Below, in pieces: positions 1 to 8,742 of a DNA stretch of 64,000 bases. The translations under genes were made by a program, and so were the position numbers. The notes below the pieces were generated by a model, which was not told where the DNA came from, made no database searches, and was given only the letters and a program-made list of their open reading frames with translations. The stretch's first letter is position 1. Each line of letters starts with the position of its first letter. This DNA is from SZAS-103 sp036496805 (GTDB lineage: Bacteria > Pseudomonadota > Gammaproteobacteria > Xanthomonadales > Xanthomonadaceae). The stretch covers positions 137,201 to 201,200 of the forward strand of contig DASXKN010000020.1 in the NCBI GenBank assembly GCA_036496805.1, read 5' to 3'.

Positions 1-1
1 G

Positions 2-388
2 GCCGACCTGGTGCAGATCGCCTCCCTGATCGACCTCGACGCCCTGCCGGCCGAACGCATCCGCGACGTGCGCGCAACCTGGCCCGGCCCGCACACCTGG
101 CTCCTGCCCTGTCCTTCGCGCGTACCGGTCTGGCTGCGCGGCATGCACACCACGATCGCGCTGCGGATCAGCGCGCACCCCCCGGTGGTCGAGCTCTGCA
201 ATGGCTTCGGCGGCCCGATCGTGTCCACCAGCGCGAATCTCTCCGGACATGAAGCGCCACGCGCGTACGGGCAGCTCGACCCGGCCCTGATCCTGCAGAT
301 CGACGGCATCCTCGCCGGCGAGACCGGCGGCCTGGAGTCGCCGACGCCGATCCACGATGCCGCCAGCGGCATGGTCCTGCGCGGCTGA
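2..388 (+). CDS. tsaC: TsaC/YrdC/Sua5-family threonylcarbamoyl-AMP synthase, 3' part
   Basis: The reading frame is open at the left edge, so only about 128 C-terminal residues are present. The family makes L-threonylcarbamoyl-AMP from threonine, bicarbonate and ATP, the first step of the universal t6A37 modification of ANN-decoding tRNAs in the cytoplasm. The visible signature is the conserved PIVSTSANLSG motif at the nucleotide-binding site, preceded by the WPGPHTWLLP segment typical of the YrdC fold. The protein ends soon after the core domain, which fits the short TsaC form rather than the longer Sua5 form with an extra C-terminal domain. The start and promoter lie outside the window. The family is clear; the short form is inferred. 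Confidence 0.9.
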   Translation, partial: ADLVQIASLIDLDALPAERIRDVRATWPGPHTWLLPCPSRVPVWLRGMHTTIALRISAHPPVVELCNGFGGPIVSTSANLSGHEAPRAYGQLDPALILQIDGILAGETGGLESPTPIHDAASGMVLRG

Positions 389-470
389 GCGGGAAGCGGC
401 GGCCGGAACGCGGCGGTATTGCGTTTGCTACCATGTGAATCGCATCACACTTTCCCCAGGAAACCCCACC

Positions 471-2417
471 ATGCGCAAGATCCTGCCCTGCCTGCTCGCC
501 GTGGGCATCGTCGCCATCACCGGTTGCAAGAAGGAAGGCCCGGCCGGTTCCGGCCCCGGCGTGGTCGCCGCCGATGACCCGCTGACCTTCGTGCCGGCCG
601 ACACGCCCTACGTGATCGCCAACATCGATCCGCAACCTGCCGACGTCGGCAATTACTGGATCGGCAAGCTCGACAAGGGCGGCAAGGTCGGCGACATCTA
701 CTCCCACCAGATCGACGCCGCGATCAAGCTGATCGCCAACGCCAACGCGAACTGCCCGCAGGCCAGTGCCGGCGGTGGCGGTGGCGCGATGCAGGACGCC
801 TCGGCCAGCGCGAGCGATTCGGGAGACGCAGGCGACCAGGCCGATGCGGCCGGCGAGGCGTCCTCGCAGGCGGCCGATGGCACGAACGCGGCTGCCGCAG
901 TGGCACCTGCCGATGCCTCCGCGACGACGGCCTCCGGCGAGGACAAGTGTTCGGCCGCTTCGATCGCCGAGCGCGAGAAGATGACCAAGCTGCTCGGCGC
1001 GGTGAAGGAGGAAGTGGCGGGCAAGGACGTCAAGGGCCTGATGGACCTCGCGGGCATCGTGCCGCAGACCCACGCCGCGATTTTCGGCATCGGCCTGGTG
1101 CCGGTGATGCGCATCGAACTGGCCAAGCCCGACAACCTGCGCGCCACCATCGGCCGGCTGGAGACCAAGTCCGGCTCGAAGCTCGCGACCGGCAAGGTCG
1201 GCAACCTCGATTTCTGGCGCTTCGGCGGCGACGATGGCAAGCTCGAAGTGGTGATGGCGATCTCCGGCAAGCAGTTCGTCGCCACGATCGCGCCCGTCAA
1301 GGCTTCCGACGCCGACCTGAAGACCCTGTTCGGCCTCGACAAGCCTAAGAAGTCGCTCGCCGACAGCGGCGACCTGGCCGCGCTCAACCAGAAGATGAAG
1401 TACCTGTCCTATGGCAGCGGCTATTTCGACAGCGCGAAACTGGTCGCCGTGCTGAAGGCGCCGCCGACCCCGCTGGAGACCTCGTTCCTCACCGCCATCG
1501 GCGAGAAGAAGCCGCAGCTCGACGCCGTCTGCGCCGGCGAGTACAGCCAGCTCGCGGCCGCATGGCCGCGTGCGAGTTTCGGCTATACCGACCTGTCCAC
1601 GCAGCACATGGGCCTGCGCATGGTGCTCGAGACCCGCGCCGACATCGCCAAGGACCTGATGACCCTGCGTGCTCCGCTGCCGGGCATGGCCGCGGCGCAG
1701 AATGCCCTGGTCGATTTCGGATTCAGCGCGGACCTGACCAAGCTGCCCTCACTGGCGACCAAGTACGCCGACGCGACCGCGAAGTCGCCCTGGAAATGCC
1801 CGGCCCTGGTCGGCTTCAACCAGAGCGCCGAGCAGATGAAGAGCGCGGCGACCAACCCGGGCTTCGCCGGTTACGCGCCGATGTTCCACGGCTTCCACGC
1901 GATCGTGGACAAGATCGAGCCGAAGGATGCCCAGCCGATTCCGGACTTCTCGGCGGTGATCGCGATCAGTTCGGACAACCCGGCCTCGCTGCTCGCGCTG
2001 GCCAGCAGCGCCTCGCCGGGCATCGTCAACCTCGGCCTGAAGCCCGACGGCGTGGCCAAGCCGCTGCCGGCGATGCCCAACCTGCCGGTGCAGGCGCCGA
2101 TGTTCGCGGCGATGACCGACAAGATCCTGGCCATCGCGATCGGTGCGGGCGAGGACGCGAAGATCGCCGATGCGATGAAGACCGACCCCGCGCAGCAGCC
2201 GGTGTTCGCGGGTGGCGGGCGTGGCGAGGTCTACCACCTGATCGCCGACATGATGCGCAAGAACGCGCAGTCGATGGGCGATGCCGAGGCGCAGCAGTCG
2301 ATGCAGGAGCAGGCGGCGGTGATGGACATGTATGCCGGCTTCATCAAGCGCGTCGACATCACGACCGAGCTGACCGAGCAGGGCATCGAGCTGCACGAGG
2401 GCGTGAGCCTGCAGTAG
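471..2417 (+). CDS. Predicted outer-membrane or periplasmic lipoprotein of unknown function
   Basis: 648 residues. I do not recognise a named family. The chosen ATG gives a textbook lipoprotein signal: basic N-terminus (MRK), hydrophobic stretch, then lipobox ITGC with the Cys near residue 19, so the mature protein should be lipid-anchored. An upstream in-frame ATG would destroy this signal. Residues about 90-160 form a low-complexity Ala/Ser/Asp/Gly insert bounded by two cysteines (NCPQ and DKCS), which could form a disulfide closing a disordered loop. The rest looks globular and alternates alpha and beta without clear catalytic motifs. It is a single gene: a Rho-independent terminator lies 27 bp after the stop. 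Function unknown. Confidence 0.8.
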   Translation: MRKILPCLLAVGIVAITGCKKEGPAGSGPGVVAADDPLTFVPADTPYVIANIDPQPADVGNYWIGKLDKGGKVGDIYSHQIDAAIKLIANANANCPQASAGGGGGAMQDASASASDSGDAGDQADAAGEASSQAADGTNAAAAVAPADASATTASGEDKCSAASIAEREKMTKLLGAVKEEVAGKDVKGLMDLAGIVPQTHAAIFGIGLVPVMRIELAKPDNLRATIGRLETKSGSKLATGKVGNLDFWRFGGDDGKLEVVMAISGKQFVATIAPVKASDADLKTLFGLDKPKKSLADSGDLAALNQKMKYLSYGSGYFDSAKLVAVLKAPPTPLETSFLTAIGEKKPQLDAVCAGEYSQLAAAWPRASFGYTDLSTQHMGLRMVLETRADIAKDLMTLRAPLPGMAAAQNALVDFGFSADLTKLPSLATKYADATAKSPWKCPALVGFNQSAEQMKSAATNPGFAGYAPMFHGFHAIVDKIEPKDAQPIPDFSAVIAISSDNPASLLALASSASPGIVNLGLKPDGVAKPLPAMPNLPVQAPMFAAMTDKILAIAIGAGEDAKIADAMKTDPAQQPVFAGGGRGEVYHLIADMMRKNAQSMGDAEAQQSMQEQAAVMDMYAGFIKRVDITTELTEQGIELHEGVSLQ

Positions 2418-2443
2418 CCGTTCGCGCTCGCTGCGACGAACCG

Positions 2444-2474
2444 ACGCCGCCGGCATCCCCGGCGGCGTTTTCGT
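2444..2474 (+). terminator. Intrinsic terminator
   Basis: A perfect 10-bp GC-rich stem (2444-2453 with 2459-2468) around the loop CATCC is followed by TTTTCGTT. It lies just downstream of the lipoprotein gene. Confidence 0.8.
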
Positions 2475-2554
2475 TGGCGCGACAGCGGGAGTAGAGTTCC
2501 CCGTTCCCGTCGCCGCCACGCGCGACGGAGGCCGACCCTCCGAAGGAGTCCGCG

Positions 2555-4315
2555 ATGCGTCCCGCCGTCCTGTTCGCCGCGCTGCTGATCTGCCCCGCAA
2601 GTTTCGCCGCCACCACCACCGACTGGGTCGCGCGCAGCAACGAGCACGCGCAAGTCCTGCTGGAAGCGCAGGCGGCTTTCGCGCCCGAGCGTGCTTCCGC
2701 CATCGGCCTGCCGGGACACGACGAACAGGTGGTCGACCTAGGCCCGCACAACAGCGAACGTTTCCACGCCGCCTACGCCAGGGCACGCTCGCAGTTGCAG
2801 GCCGCGCTGGCGAAGGAGACCGACCCGAATGTCCGCGAGGACCTGCAGATCCTGATCGACGCCGCCACCCGCGCGATGGATCGCAACGCCCTGGACGAGC
2901 GCCTGTTGCTCGACTGGACCGACGTGCCGGAACTGGTCTTCGGCGGCGAACGCACCCTGCTGCAGGAACAGTCCCCGCCGGAGAAACGCGCGCATGCGCT
3001 GGCGCGGCTGCGTCGTTACCTCGGCATGGAGCCGGGAAGCACGTCGGTCTTCGCCGAAGCGAAGGCGCGTTTCAACGACAGCCTTGCCGACGCCCATCGC
3101 ATCGGACCGTACAAGGGCGAGCTCGACCAGGCGCTGGCCAATACCCAGACCTATGTCACCGGCGTCCACCAGCTGTTCGCGCAATTCAAGATCGCCGGCG
3201 CCGAGGCCGCGCTGGCCGAGTTCGACAAGCAGGTCGCCGACTACGCCGCCTGGGAGCGCGCGACGGTCGTGCCGAAAGCGCGCGCCGACTTCCGCCTGCC
3301 GCCCGAGCTGTACGCGATGCAGCTCAGGAATGTCGGCATCGACATCGATCCCCTGCAACTGGTCCAGCGCGCGCAACTGGAGTTCATGGAAACCCGCGCC
3401 CAGATGCAGCAACTCGCGCCGATCGTCGCCAAGGAACACGGCTTGTCCGCCACCGGCTATCTCGACGTGATCCGCGCCCTGAAGAAGGACCAGCTCGGCC
3501 GCGACCAGGTCGAGCCCTACTACCGCGATGTCGTGATCCCGGCGCTGGAGAAGGCGATCGTCGACCACCGCGTGGCCAGCCTGCCGAACCGGCCGATGAT
3601 CATGCGCATCGCCTCGGACGCCGAGACCGCGCAGCAGCCGGCGCCGCACATGCAGCCGCCGCCGCTGATCGGCAACCACGGCGAGCGCGGCCAGTTCGTG
3701 CTGACCACCGGCAACCCGGACGCCAGCGGCAAGACCGAATCCTTCGACGACTTCACCTACAAGGCCGCGGCATGGACGCTGACCGCGCACGAAGGCCGCC
3801 CCGGCCACGAGCTGCAGTTTTCGGCGATGGTCGAGCACGGCGTGTCGCTGGCACGCAGCCTGTTCGCCTTCAACTCGGTGAACGTCGAAGGCTGGGCGCT
3901 GTACTCCGAGATGGAGATGCTGCCGTACGAGCCGCACGATGGACAGCTCATCGCCCTGCAGCTGCGCCTGCTGCGCGCGGCGCGCGCGATGCTCGACCCG
4001 ATGCTCAACCTCGGGCTGCTCGACCGCGACACCGCCTTCCGCGTGCTGACCGAAGAAGTCGGCTTGTCGCACCCGTTCGCGCAGCAGGAAGTGGACCGTT
4101 ACATGTTCCGCATGCCCGGCCAGGCCGGAAGCTACTTCTACGGCTACAGCCGGATCATGGCCCTGCGCGCGGAGACCGAGGTCACACTCGGTGCGAAGTT
4201 CGACCGCTTCGCCTTCAACAACTTCCTGATCGACCAGGGCCTGCTGCCGCCGGACCTGATCGCCAAGGCGGTGCGCGAGCAGTTCGTGCCGGCGCAGAGG
4301 GCGAAGAAGGACTGA
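2555..4315 (+). CDS. DUF885-family secreted protein, putative metallopeptidase
   Basis: 586 residues starting with a cleavable Sec signal peptide (hydrophobic LFAALLICPASFAA). The C-terminal half carries the two hallmark segments of DUF885: TAHEGRPGHELQ near residue 410 and NVEGWALYSEMEM near 450. Together these resemble the HExxH-type zinc site and downstream Glu of M2/M32-like metallopeptidases. Family members are mostly uncharacterised, so peptidase activity is inferred from those motifs. Further conserved-looking features are RMPGQAGSYFYG near 520 and a helical N-terminal half rich in E and Q. The gene stands alone between a terminator upstream and a convergent small gene downstream. Confidence 0.85.
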   Translation: MRPAVLFAALLICPASFAATTTDWVARSNEHAQVLLEAQAAFAPERASAIGLPGHDEQVVDLGPHNSERFHAAYARARSQLQAALAKETDPNVREDLQILIDAATRAMDRNALDERLLLDWTDVPELVFGGERTLLQEQSPPEKRAHALARLRRYLGMEPGSTSVFAEAKARFNDSLADAHRIGPYKGELDQALANTQTYVTGVHQLFAQFKIAGAEAALAEFDKQVADYAAWERATVVPKARADFRLPPELYAMQLRNVGIDIDPLQLVQRAQLEFMETRAQMQQLAPIVAKEHGLSATGYLDVIRALKKDQLGRDQVEPYYRDVVIPALEKAIVDHRVASLPNRPMIMRIASDAETAQQPAPHMQPPPLIGNHGERGQFVLTTGNPDASGKTESFDDFTYKAAAWTLTAHEGRPGHELQFSAMVEHGVSLARSLFAFNSVNVEGWALYSEMEMLPYEPHDGQLIALQLRLLRAARAMLDPMLNLGLLDRDTAFRVLTEEVGLSHPFAQQEVDRYMFRMPGQAGSYFYGYSRIMALRAETEVTLGAKFDRFAFNNFLIDQGLLPPDLIAKAVREQFVPAQRAKKD

Positions 4316-4355
4316 AGCGATTCGCGGGCGCGCGTCGCGCTCGCGACGCACGCGT

Positions 4356-4607
4356 TCAACGCTTCTCGAGATCCTCCAGCCACACCCGCACCGCGGCGAT
4401 GGCGATGAACAGCCCAACCTGCGTCAGCAGCCACGGCACCACGCCCAGGCCGGCGACGAACAACGCCAGCACCGAGATCAGCAGCGACGCGGAGGCCCAC
4501 AGCACGCCATGGTGCGGACTGCCGTCGCGCGATTCCCACTCCGCCGCGTTCCAGAAGATGATCATGCCGGCGACGGTGAGGAGGGCTTCGATCTCGATCG
4601 AATTCAT
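4356..4607 (-). CDS. Small integral membrane protein of unknown function
   Basis: 83 residues. The ATG at 4607 lies 26 bp after the xth stop codon, so it is probably co-transcribed with xth. Two or three hydrophobic segments are visible (LTVAGMIIFWNAAEW, LISVLALFVAGLGVVPWLL, VGLFIAIAAVRVWL), separated by short polar loops. The protein ends in a charged tail (EDLEKR). The start MNSIEIEALL is preferred over upstream in-frame possibilities because those run antisense into the end of xth with no membrane-protein character. No family recognised; the link to DNA repair is positional only. Confidence 0.65.
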   Translation of the reverse strand: MNSIEIEALLTVAGMIIFWNAAEWESRDGSPHHGVLWASASLLISVLALFVAGLGVVPWLLTQVGLFIAIAAVRVWLEDLEKR

Positions 4608-4633
4608 GCGGTCGCCCCGGTCCGCCGGCTCGC

Positions 4634-5404
4634 TCAGCCCAGCTCGACCAGCACCGGCGTGTGGTCGGAGGCGCGTTCCCAGGTGCGCGGCTCGCGGTCG
4701 ATCGTAGCCGCGATGCAGGACGCGCGCAGCGCCTCGCTGACCAGCACGAGGTCGATGCGCAGGCCGAGGTTGCGGCGGAACGCGGCCTGGCGGTAGTCCC
4801 ACCAGCTGAAGACGCCGCCGTCAGCATGGAACAGGCGATAGCTGTCGTGCAGGCCGAGGTCGAACAGGCGCCTGAGCGCAGCGCGTTCGGCGGTCGAGGT
4901 CAGGATCGAATCGTCGTTCCAGACCGCCGGGTCGTGCACGTCGCGGTCGTCGGGCGCGATGTTGAAATCGCCCAGCAATACGAGCTTCGGGTGGCGCGCG
5001 ATCTCGTCGCGCAGCCAGTCGTGCAGCGCCGCCAGCCAGCGCTGCTTGTAGTCGTATTTCTCGCTGCCGACGGCCTGGCCATTGACCACGTAGACGTCCA
5101 CCACGCGCACCCCGCCGATGGTCGCGGCGAGCACGCGCTTCTGCTCGTCGGCGAACCCGGGGATGCCGGCCTGCACGTCCTCGATCGCCTGTCCGCGCGC
5201 GAGGATCGCCACGCCGTTGTAGGTCTTCTGCCCGGAGAACACGCTGCGGTATCCGGCCTCGGCGATCGCGGTGTCCGGGAACCTGGCGTCCTCCATCTTG
5301 GTTTCCTGCAACGCGACCACGTCGGGCTGCGCGCTCGCCAGCCATTGCTGCAGGTGCGGCAGGCGGACGTTGAGGGAATTGACGTTCCAGCTCGCGATTT
5401 TCAT
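4634..5404 (-). CDS. xth: Exodeoxyribonuclease III (AP endonuclease family)
   Basis: 256 residues, the normal length for ExoIII. It cleaves the backbone 5' to abasic sites and removes 3' blocking groups during base-excision repair. The protein starts MKIASWNVNSLNVRLPHL, the canonical N-terminus. The metal-binding and catalytic motifs are present: LQETKM (Glu), the GDFNIAPDDRDV segment (Asp/Asn pair) and the terminal SDHTPV (Asp-His). It diverges from ltaE across a 219-bp intergenic region and is followed closely by a small membrane protein gene. Nothing is truncated. It may correspond to the XthA- or ExoA-like subgroup; the precise subgroup is not resolved. Confidence 0.93.
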   Translation of the reverse strand: MKIASWNVNSLNVRLPHLQQWLASAQPDVVALQETKMEDARFPDTAIAEAGYRSVFSGQKTYNGVAILARGQAIEDVQAGIPGFADEQKRVLAATIGGVRVVDVYVVNGQAVGSEKYDYKQRWLAALHDWLRDEIARHPKLVLLGDFNIAPDDRDVHDPAVWNDDSILTSTAERAALRRLFDLGLHDSYRLFHADGGVFSWWDYRQAAFRRNLGLRIDLVLVSEALRASCIAATIDREPRTWERASDHTPVLVELG

Positions 5405-5440
5405 GCGACCAGTATGGCAAAGTCCCCGCCGGCGCGGCAT

Positions 5441-5456
5441 GCCGCTACACTGCGGC
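5441..5456 (+). promoter_or_regulatory. Putative promoter -10 region of ltaE
   Basis: The sequence GCCGCTACACTG contains a TACACT -10-like hexamer and sits just ahead of the hairpin leader. The identical 12-mer is found at 38583 ahead of the helicase gene at a similar distance. No convincing -35 box is visible. Confidence 0.35.
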
Positions 5457-5459
5457 ATC

Positions 5460-5621
5460 GGAATCTCTGAACAGGTTTGGAGATTCCTGCGGTGCAGGAC
5501 GCACCGCCGCGGACAACGACGCAAGTCGTTGTCCACGGGCATCGAGTACGGACATGTGCCGGACTCGATGCCACTGAACAAGTCCCGGATGGACTTGTTC
5601 AGTCATTCCAAAAGGGGAATG
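5460..5621 (+). promoter_or_regulatory. Six-hairpin structured leader of ltaE (candidate cis-regulatory RNA or sRNA)
   Basis: Six stem-loops follow each other almost without spacer. H1 is 5460-5467/5480-5487 (8 bp). H2 is 5489-5495/5501-5507 (7 bp, loop AGGAC). H3 is 5511-5520/5525-5534 (10 bp, GCAA tetraloop). H4 is 5539-5547/5563-5571 (9 bp, plus an inner 3 bp). H5 is 5573-5585/5591-5603 (13 bp, loop CGGAT). H6 is 5604-5609/5616-5621 (6 bp, loop AAAAGG). All stems listed are perfect. H6 buries part of the ltaE Shine-Dalgarno AAAAGGGGA, two bases before the ATG. GGA in the loops of H2, H4 and H5 resembles CsrA/RsmA sites; that reading is inference. Confidence 0.65.
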
Positions 5622-5623
5622 CC

Positions 5624-6637
5624 ATGAACTGGATCGACCTGCGCAGCGATACCGTGACCCAGCCGACGCCGGCGATGCGCGAGGCCATGCAGCGCGCGGC
5701 CGTGGGCGACGACGTCTACGGCGAGGATCCGACCGTCAACGCCCTGCAGCAGCGCGTGGCGGTGAAACTCGGTTTCGAGGACGCGCTGTTCGTCCCCACC
5801 GGGACGCAGTCGAACCTGATCGCCTTGATCTCGCACTGCCAGCGCGGCGACGAGTACATCGTCGGCATGGAGGCGCACACCTACAAGTTCGAGGGCGGCG
5901 GCGCGGCGGTGCTCGGCTCGATCCAGCCGCAACCACTGCCGAACGCGAACGACGGCAGCGTGCCGCTGGACGCGGTCGAGCGCGCGATCAAGCCGGTCGA
6001 TCCGCATTTCGCGCGCACGAAACTGCTGTGCCTGGAAAACACCTGGCATGGCCGCGCGCTGCCGATGGACTACCTGCGCGACGCGCGCGCGCTGTGCGAC
6101 CGCCGCGGCCTCGCGCTGCACCTGGACGGCGCACGCCTGTTCAACGCCGCGGTCGCGCTCGGCCTGCCTGCGCGCGACATCGCGCAGTTCTTCGACAGCG
6201 TGTCGGTGTGCTTCTCGAAGGGACTGGGCGCGCCGGTCGGCTCGGTGCTGGTCGGCAGCAAGGCCCTGATCGACAGCGCGCGCCGCTGGCGCAAGGTCTG
6301 TGGTGGCGGCTGGCGCCAGGCCGGGGGGCTCGCCGCGGCCTGCATCCATGCGCTCGACCACCACATCGTGCGCCTCGCGCAGGACCACGCGCGCGCCGAG
6401 CGCCTCGCCGAAGGCGTCCGCGGCCTCGCCGCGGTCCGGTTCGCCGGCCAGCACACCAACATGGTCTTCATCGACGTGCCGGTGCAGCACCTGCCCGCGT
6501 TCAAGGCGCACATGGACGCGGCGATGGTGAAGCTGTCGATCGGCTACCTTCCGTCGATCCGCATGGCCGTCCACCTGGACATCGACGACGCCGGCATCGA
6601 CCGCGCGGTCGCGGCGCTGCGCGCTTTCGCTCCCTGA
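5624..6637 (+). CDS. ltaE: Low-specificity L-threonine aldolase
   Basis: 337 residues. A PLP enzyme that splits L-threonine or L-allo-threonine to glycine and acetaldehyde. The N-terminus MNWIDLRSDTVTQPT and the GDDVYGEDPTVNALQ segment are diagnostic for the beta-eliminating lyase/threonine aldolase family. VCFSKGLGAPVGS near residue 200 contains the Schiff-base lysine, and HLDGARLFNAA gives the Asp that contacts the pyridine nitrogen. The ATG at 5624 follows a strong AAAAGGGGA ribosome site that is partly inside a hairpin, suggesting translational control. It is divergent from xth and convergent with the MFS gene. Confidence 0.92.
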   Translation: MNWIDLRSDTVTQPTPAMREAMQRAAVGDDVYGEDPTVNALQQRVAVKLGFEDALFVPTGTQSNLIALISHCQRGDEYIVGMEAHTYKFEGGGAAVLGSIQPQPLPNANDGSVPLDAVERAIKPVDPHFARTKLLCLENTWHGRALPMDYLRDARALCDRRGLALHLDGARLFNAAVALGLPARDIAQFFDSVSVCFSKGLGAPVGSVLVGSKALIDSARRWRKVCGGGWRQAGGLAAACIHALDHHIVRLAQDHARAERLAEGVRGLAAVRFAGQHTNMVFIDVPVQHLPAFKAHMDAAMVKLSIGYLPSIRMAVHLDIDDAGIDRAVAALRAFAP

Positions 6638-6674
6638 CGGCGCGGAGCCCGATTGCCCGGACTTCGTCCGCGCC

Positions 6675-8126
6675 TCACGTCGCCGGCCGCTGCTCCACTT
6701 TCGGTTCGCTGATTTCCTGACCGGGCTGGGCGCGGCCCGCCATCTCATGGCCCGCGTGGACGGGCAATTTCCACATCATCCACGTCGAGGCCGCGCTGAA
6801 CGCGGCGACGATCGCGAACGCCGGCCCGAAGTTGCCGGCCGCGGTCGCGCTACGGTGCTCGATCGCGCCGACGATCTGCAATGCGTAGCCGGCGACGGCG
6901 ACGCCCAGCGACAGCGAGAGCTGCTGCATCATTCCCGACAGGCTGGCCGCCTGGCTCATCGCGCGCTGGTCCACCTCGGCGTAGCTGATCGCGTTGAGGC
7001 TGGTGAACTGCAACGAGCGGAAGCAGCCGGCGATGACCAGGGTGGCGATGATCAGCGCATGCGGCGTGGTCGCGCGGAACAGGCCATAGCTGGCCAGCAT
7101 CGCCGAGCAAATCAGTGCGTTGATCCAGAGCACATTGCGGAAGCCGAAGCGCTTGAGCACGCGCGAAGCGATCGTCTTCATGCCCATCGCGCCGACCGCC
7201 GAGGCGAAGGTCAGCAGGCCCGAGTGCAGCGGGTCGAGGCCGAAGCCGAGCTGCAGCATCAGCGGCAGGAGGAAGGGAATCGCGCCGATGCCGACGCGGA
7301 ACAGGCCGCCGCCGAGCACGCCGGCACGGAAGGTCGGCAGGCGGAACAGCGCCAGGTCGAGCAGGGGATGAGGATGCCGGCGCGCGTGCATCACGTAACC
7401 GGCGAGCGCCAGCAGTCCGACGACCAGGCAGGTCGCCGCGACCTGCGTCGACACCATGTGCCGACCGAGCGTCGAGAAGCCGAACATCGCCGCCGCCAGC
7501 CCGAAACCCGAGAGCGCAAAGCCGCGCCAGTCCAGCGGCTGCACGGGTTCCCGCAGGTTGGGAATGAAACGCAGCGCCAGCACGATGCCGAGCGCGCCCA
7601 TCGGCAGGTTGATGCCGAAGATCCAGCGCCAGTGGAAATAGGTGGTGATGAAACCGCCCAGTGGCGGCCCGATCATCGGCGCGACCAGGGCCGGAATCGT
7701 CAGCCAGCTCAATGCCTGCACGAGTTCGTGCTTCGGGATCGCGCGCAGCAGCACCAGCCGCCCGACCGGCACCATCAGCGCGCCGCCCATGCCCTGCACG
7801 AAGCGCGCGGCCACCAGCGTCTCGAGCGAACCGCACCACGCGCAGGCCAGCGAGCCGAGCAGGAACACCGCGATCGCGGTGACGAAGGTCGTGCGCGCGC
7901 CGAAGCGGTCGGCGATCCAGCCGCTGACCGGGATGAACACCGACAGCGCGAGCAAGTAGGAGGTCAGCGCCAGCTTGAGCGCGATCGGCTCGGTACCCAG
8001 GTCGCGCGCCATGTTCGGCAGCGAGGTCGCGATCGCCGTCGAATCCATGTTCTCGATGAACAACGCGCAGGCGACGATCAGCGGTAGCAGGCGTCCTTGT
8101 CTCATCCGGAGGCGATCTTGCGGCAT
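6675..8126 (-). CDS. DHA2-family MFS efflux transporter (MdtD/EmrB-like)
   Basis: 483 residues, about 14 hydrophobic segments. The DHA2 family exports drugs or small molecules by proton antiport at the inner membrane. Family hallmarks visible are MDSTAIATSLPNMARDLG in the first helix (the D-T-x-(V/A)-x-x-A-L-P motif), the loop WIADRFGART (motif A) and GGALMVPVGRLVLLR. The last two closely follow the pattern of E. coli MdtD. A second in-frame Met at 8105 is a possible alternative start; neither has a clear ribosome site. No membrane-fusion protein or regulator gene is adjacent, so substrate and partner cannot be told. Confidence 0.88.
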   Translation of the reverse strand: MPQDRLRMRQGRLLPLIVACALFIENMDSTAIATSLPNMARDLGTEPIALKLALTSYLLALSVFIPVSGWIADRFGARTTFVTAIAVFLLGSLACAWCGSLETLVAARFVQGMGGALMVPVGRLVLLRAIPKHELVQALSWLTIPALVAPMIGPPLGGFITTYFHWRWIFGINLPMGALGIVLALRFIPNLREPVQPLDWRGFALSGFGLAAAMFGFSTLGRHMVSTQVAATCLVVGLLALAGYVMHARRHPHPLLDLALFRLPTFRAGVLGGGLFRVGIGAIPFLLPLMLQLGFGLDPLHSGLLTFASAVGAMGMKTIASRVLKRFGFRNVLWINALICSAMLASYGLFRATTPHALIIATLVIAGCFRSLQFTSLNAISYAEVDQRAMSQAASLSGMMQQLSLSLGVAVAGYALQIVGAIEHRSATAAGNFGPAFAIVAAFSAASTWMMWKLPVHAGHEMAGRAQPGQEISEPKVEQRPAT

Positions 8127-8177
8127 GACGCCTGAATGTGCGGGACGCAGTCGTTCATTGTCCCTGCCACGCCGTCT

Positions 8178-8732
8178 CTACCGGTAAGGCGCGGGAGGCG
8201 CCGGCATCGTGCTGGCGCCCTGCAACGCGGGTTCGATCAGTGCTTTCGACCACGCGCCCTTGCCGGCGATCATCCGGCGCAGGTCCGTCATCGCAAGGTT
8301 GGCATCGCTTTCCCTTCTGTGCATGCGCGCCCATTCCATGGGCGGAACATAGCCGAAGCTGCGCAAGGGCAACACGGAATGGTCGCCGTTGGCGAGGTCG
8401 AAACGTGCATTTTCGTTGTCCGCCACGAGCAGGTAATACTGGCCGACGTCCATGCGATGACCACCGCAATCGCCGCCGTAGTAGTGGACGACATCGATGG
8501 GATAGGCCTTGCCACGGAGCGTTTCGATCCTGCGCACCCGCGCGATCACGGTTTCGCCGGAGGCGTCGGCCGGATCCATTTCTTCGGAAACCACCTGCAC
8601 GATGCCGATGTCGTGGGCGCGAGCGACCGTTTCTTCAAACGGTGGCGGAATCGGGTACTCGCAGGCGACCGCCGTCGAGGCAGCCAGCAAGCAAATGCAC
8701 GACGCCTGGAACCAGGCGCGGAACTTCTTCAT
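8178..8732 (-). CDS. Small secreted protein of unknown function
   Basis: 184 residues with an N-terminal signal peptide (MKKFRAWFQ, then a hydrophobic ICLLAASTAVAC core). The mature protein begins near a cysteine (CEYPIPPP) and later has a second cysteine within YYGGDCGGHRMDVG. The segment VIARVRRIETLRGKAYPIDVVHYY looks like alternating beta strands; together with the N-terminal Cys it recalls netrin/TIMP-like OB folds, but this is only a resemblance. The C-terminus is Pro/Ala rich. It is 51 bp from the start of the MFS gene and 10 bp after the aldehyde dehydrogenase gene begins to be read on the same strand, so co-transcription is possible. Confidence 0.7.
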   Translation of the reverse strand: MKKFRAWFQASCICLLAASTAVACEYPIPPPFEETVARAHDIGIVQVVSEEMDPADASGETVIARVRRIETLRGKAYPIDVVHYYGGDCGGHRMDVGQYYLLVADNENARFDLANGDHSVLPLRSFGYVPPMEWARMHRRESDANLAMTDLRRMIAGKGAWSKALIEPALQGASTMPAPPAPYR

Positions 8733-8742
8733 GCACGATCCC

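Noticed and set aside
168..1607. 479-codon frame antisense to the left-end lipoprotein and tsaC
   Set aside because: Arg/Gly/Leu-rich shadow overlapping two better-supported genes, without a ribosome site.
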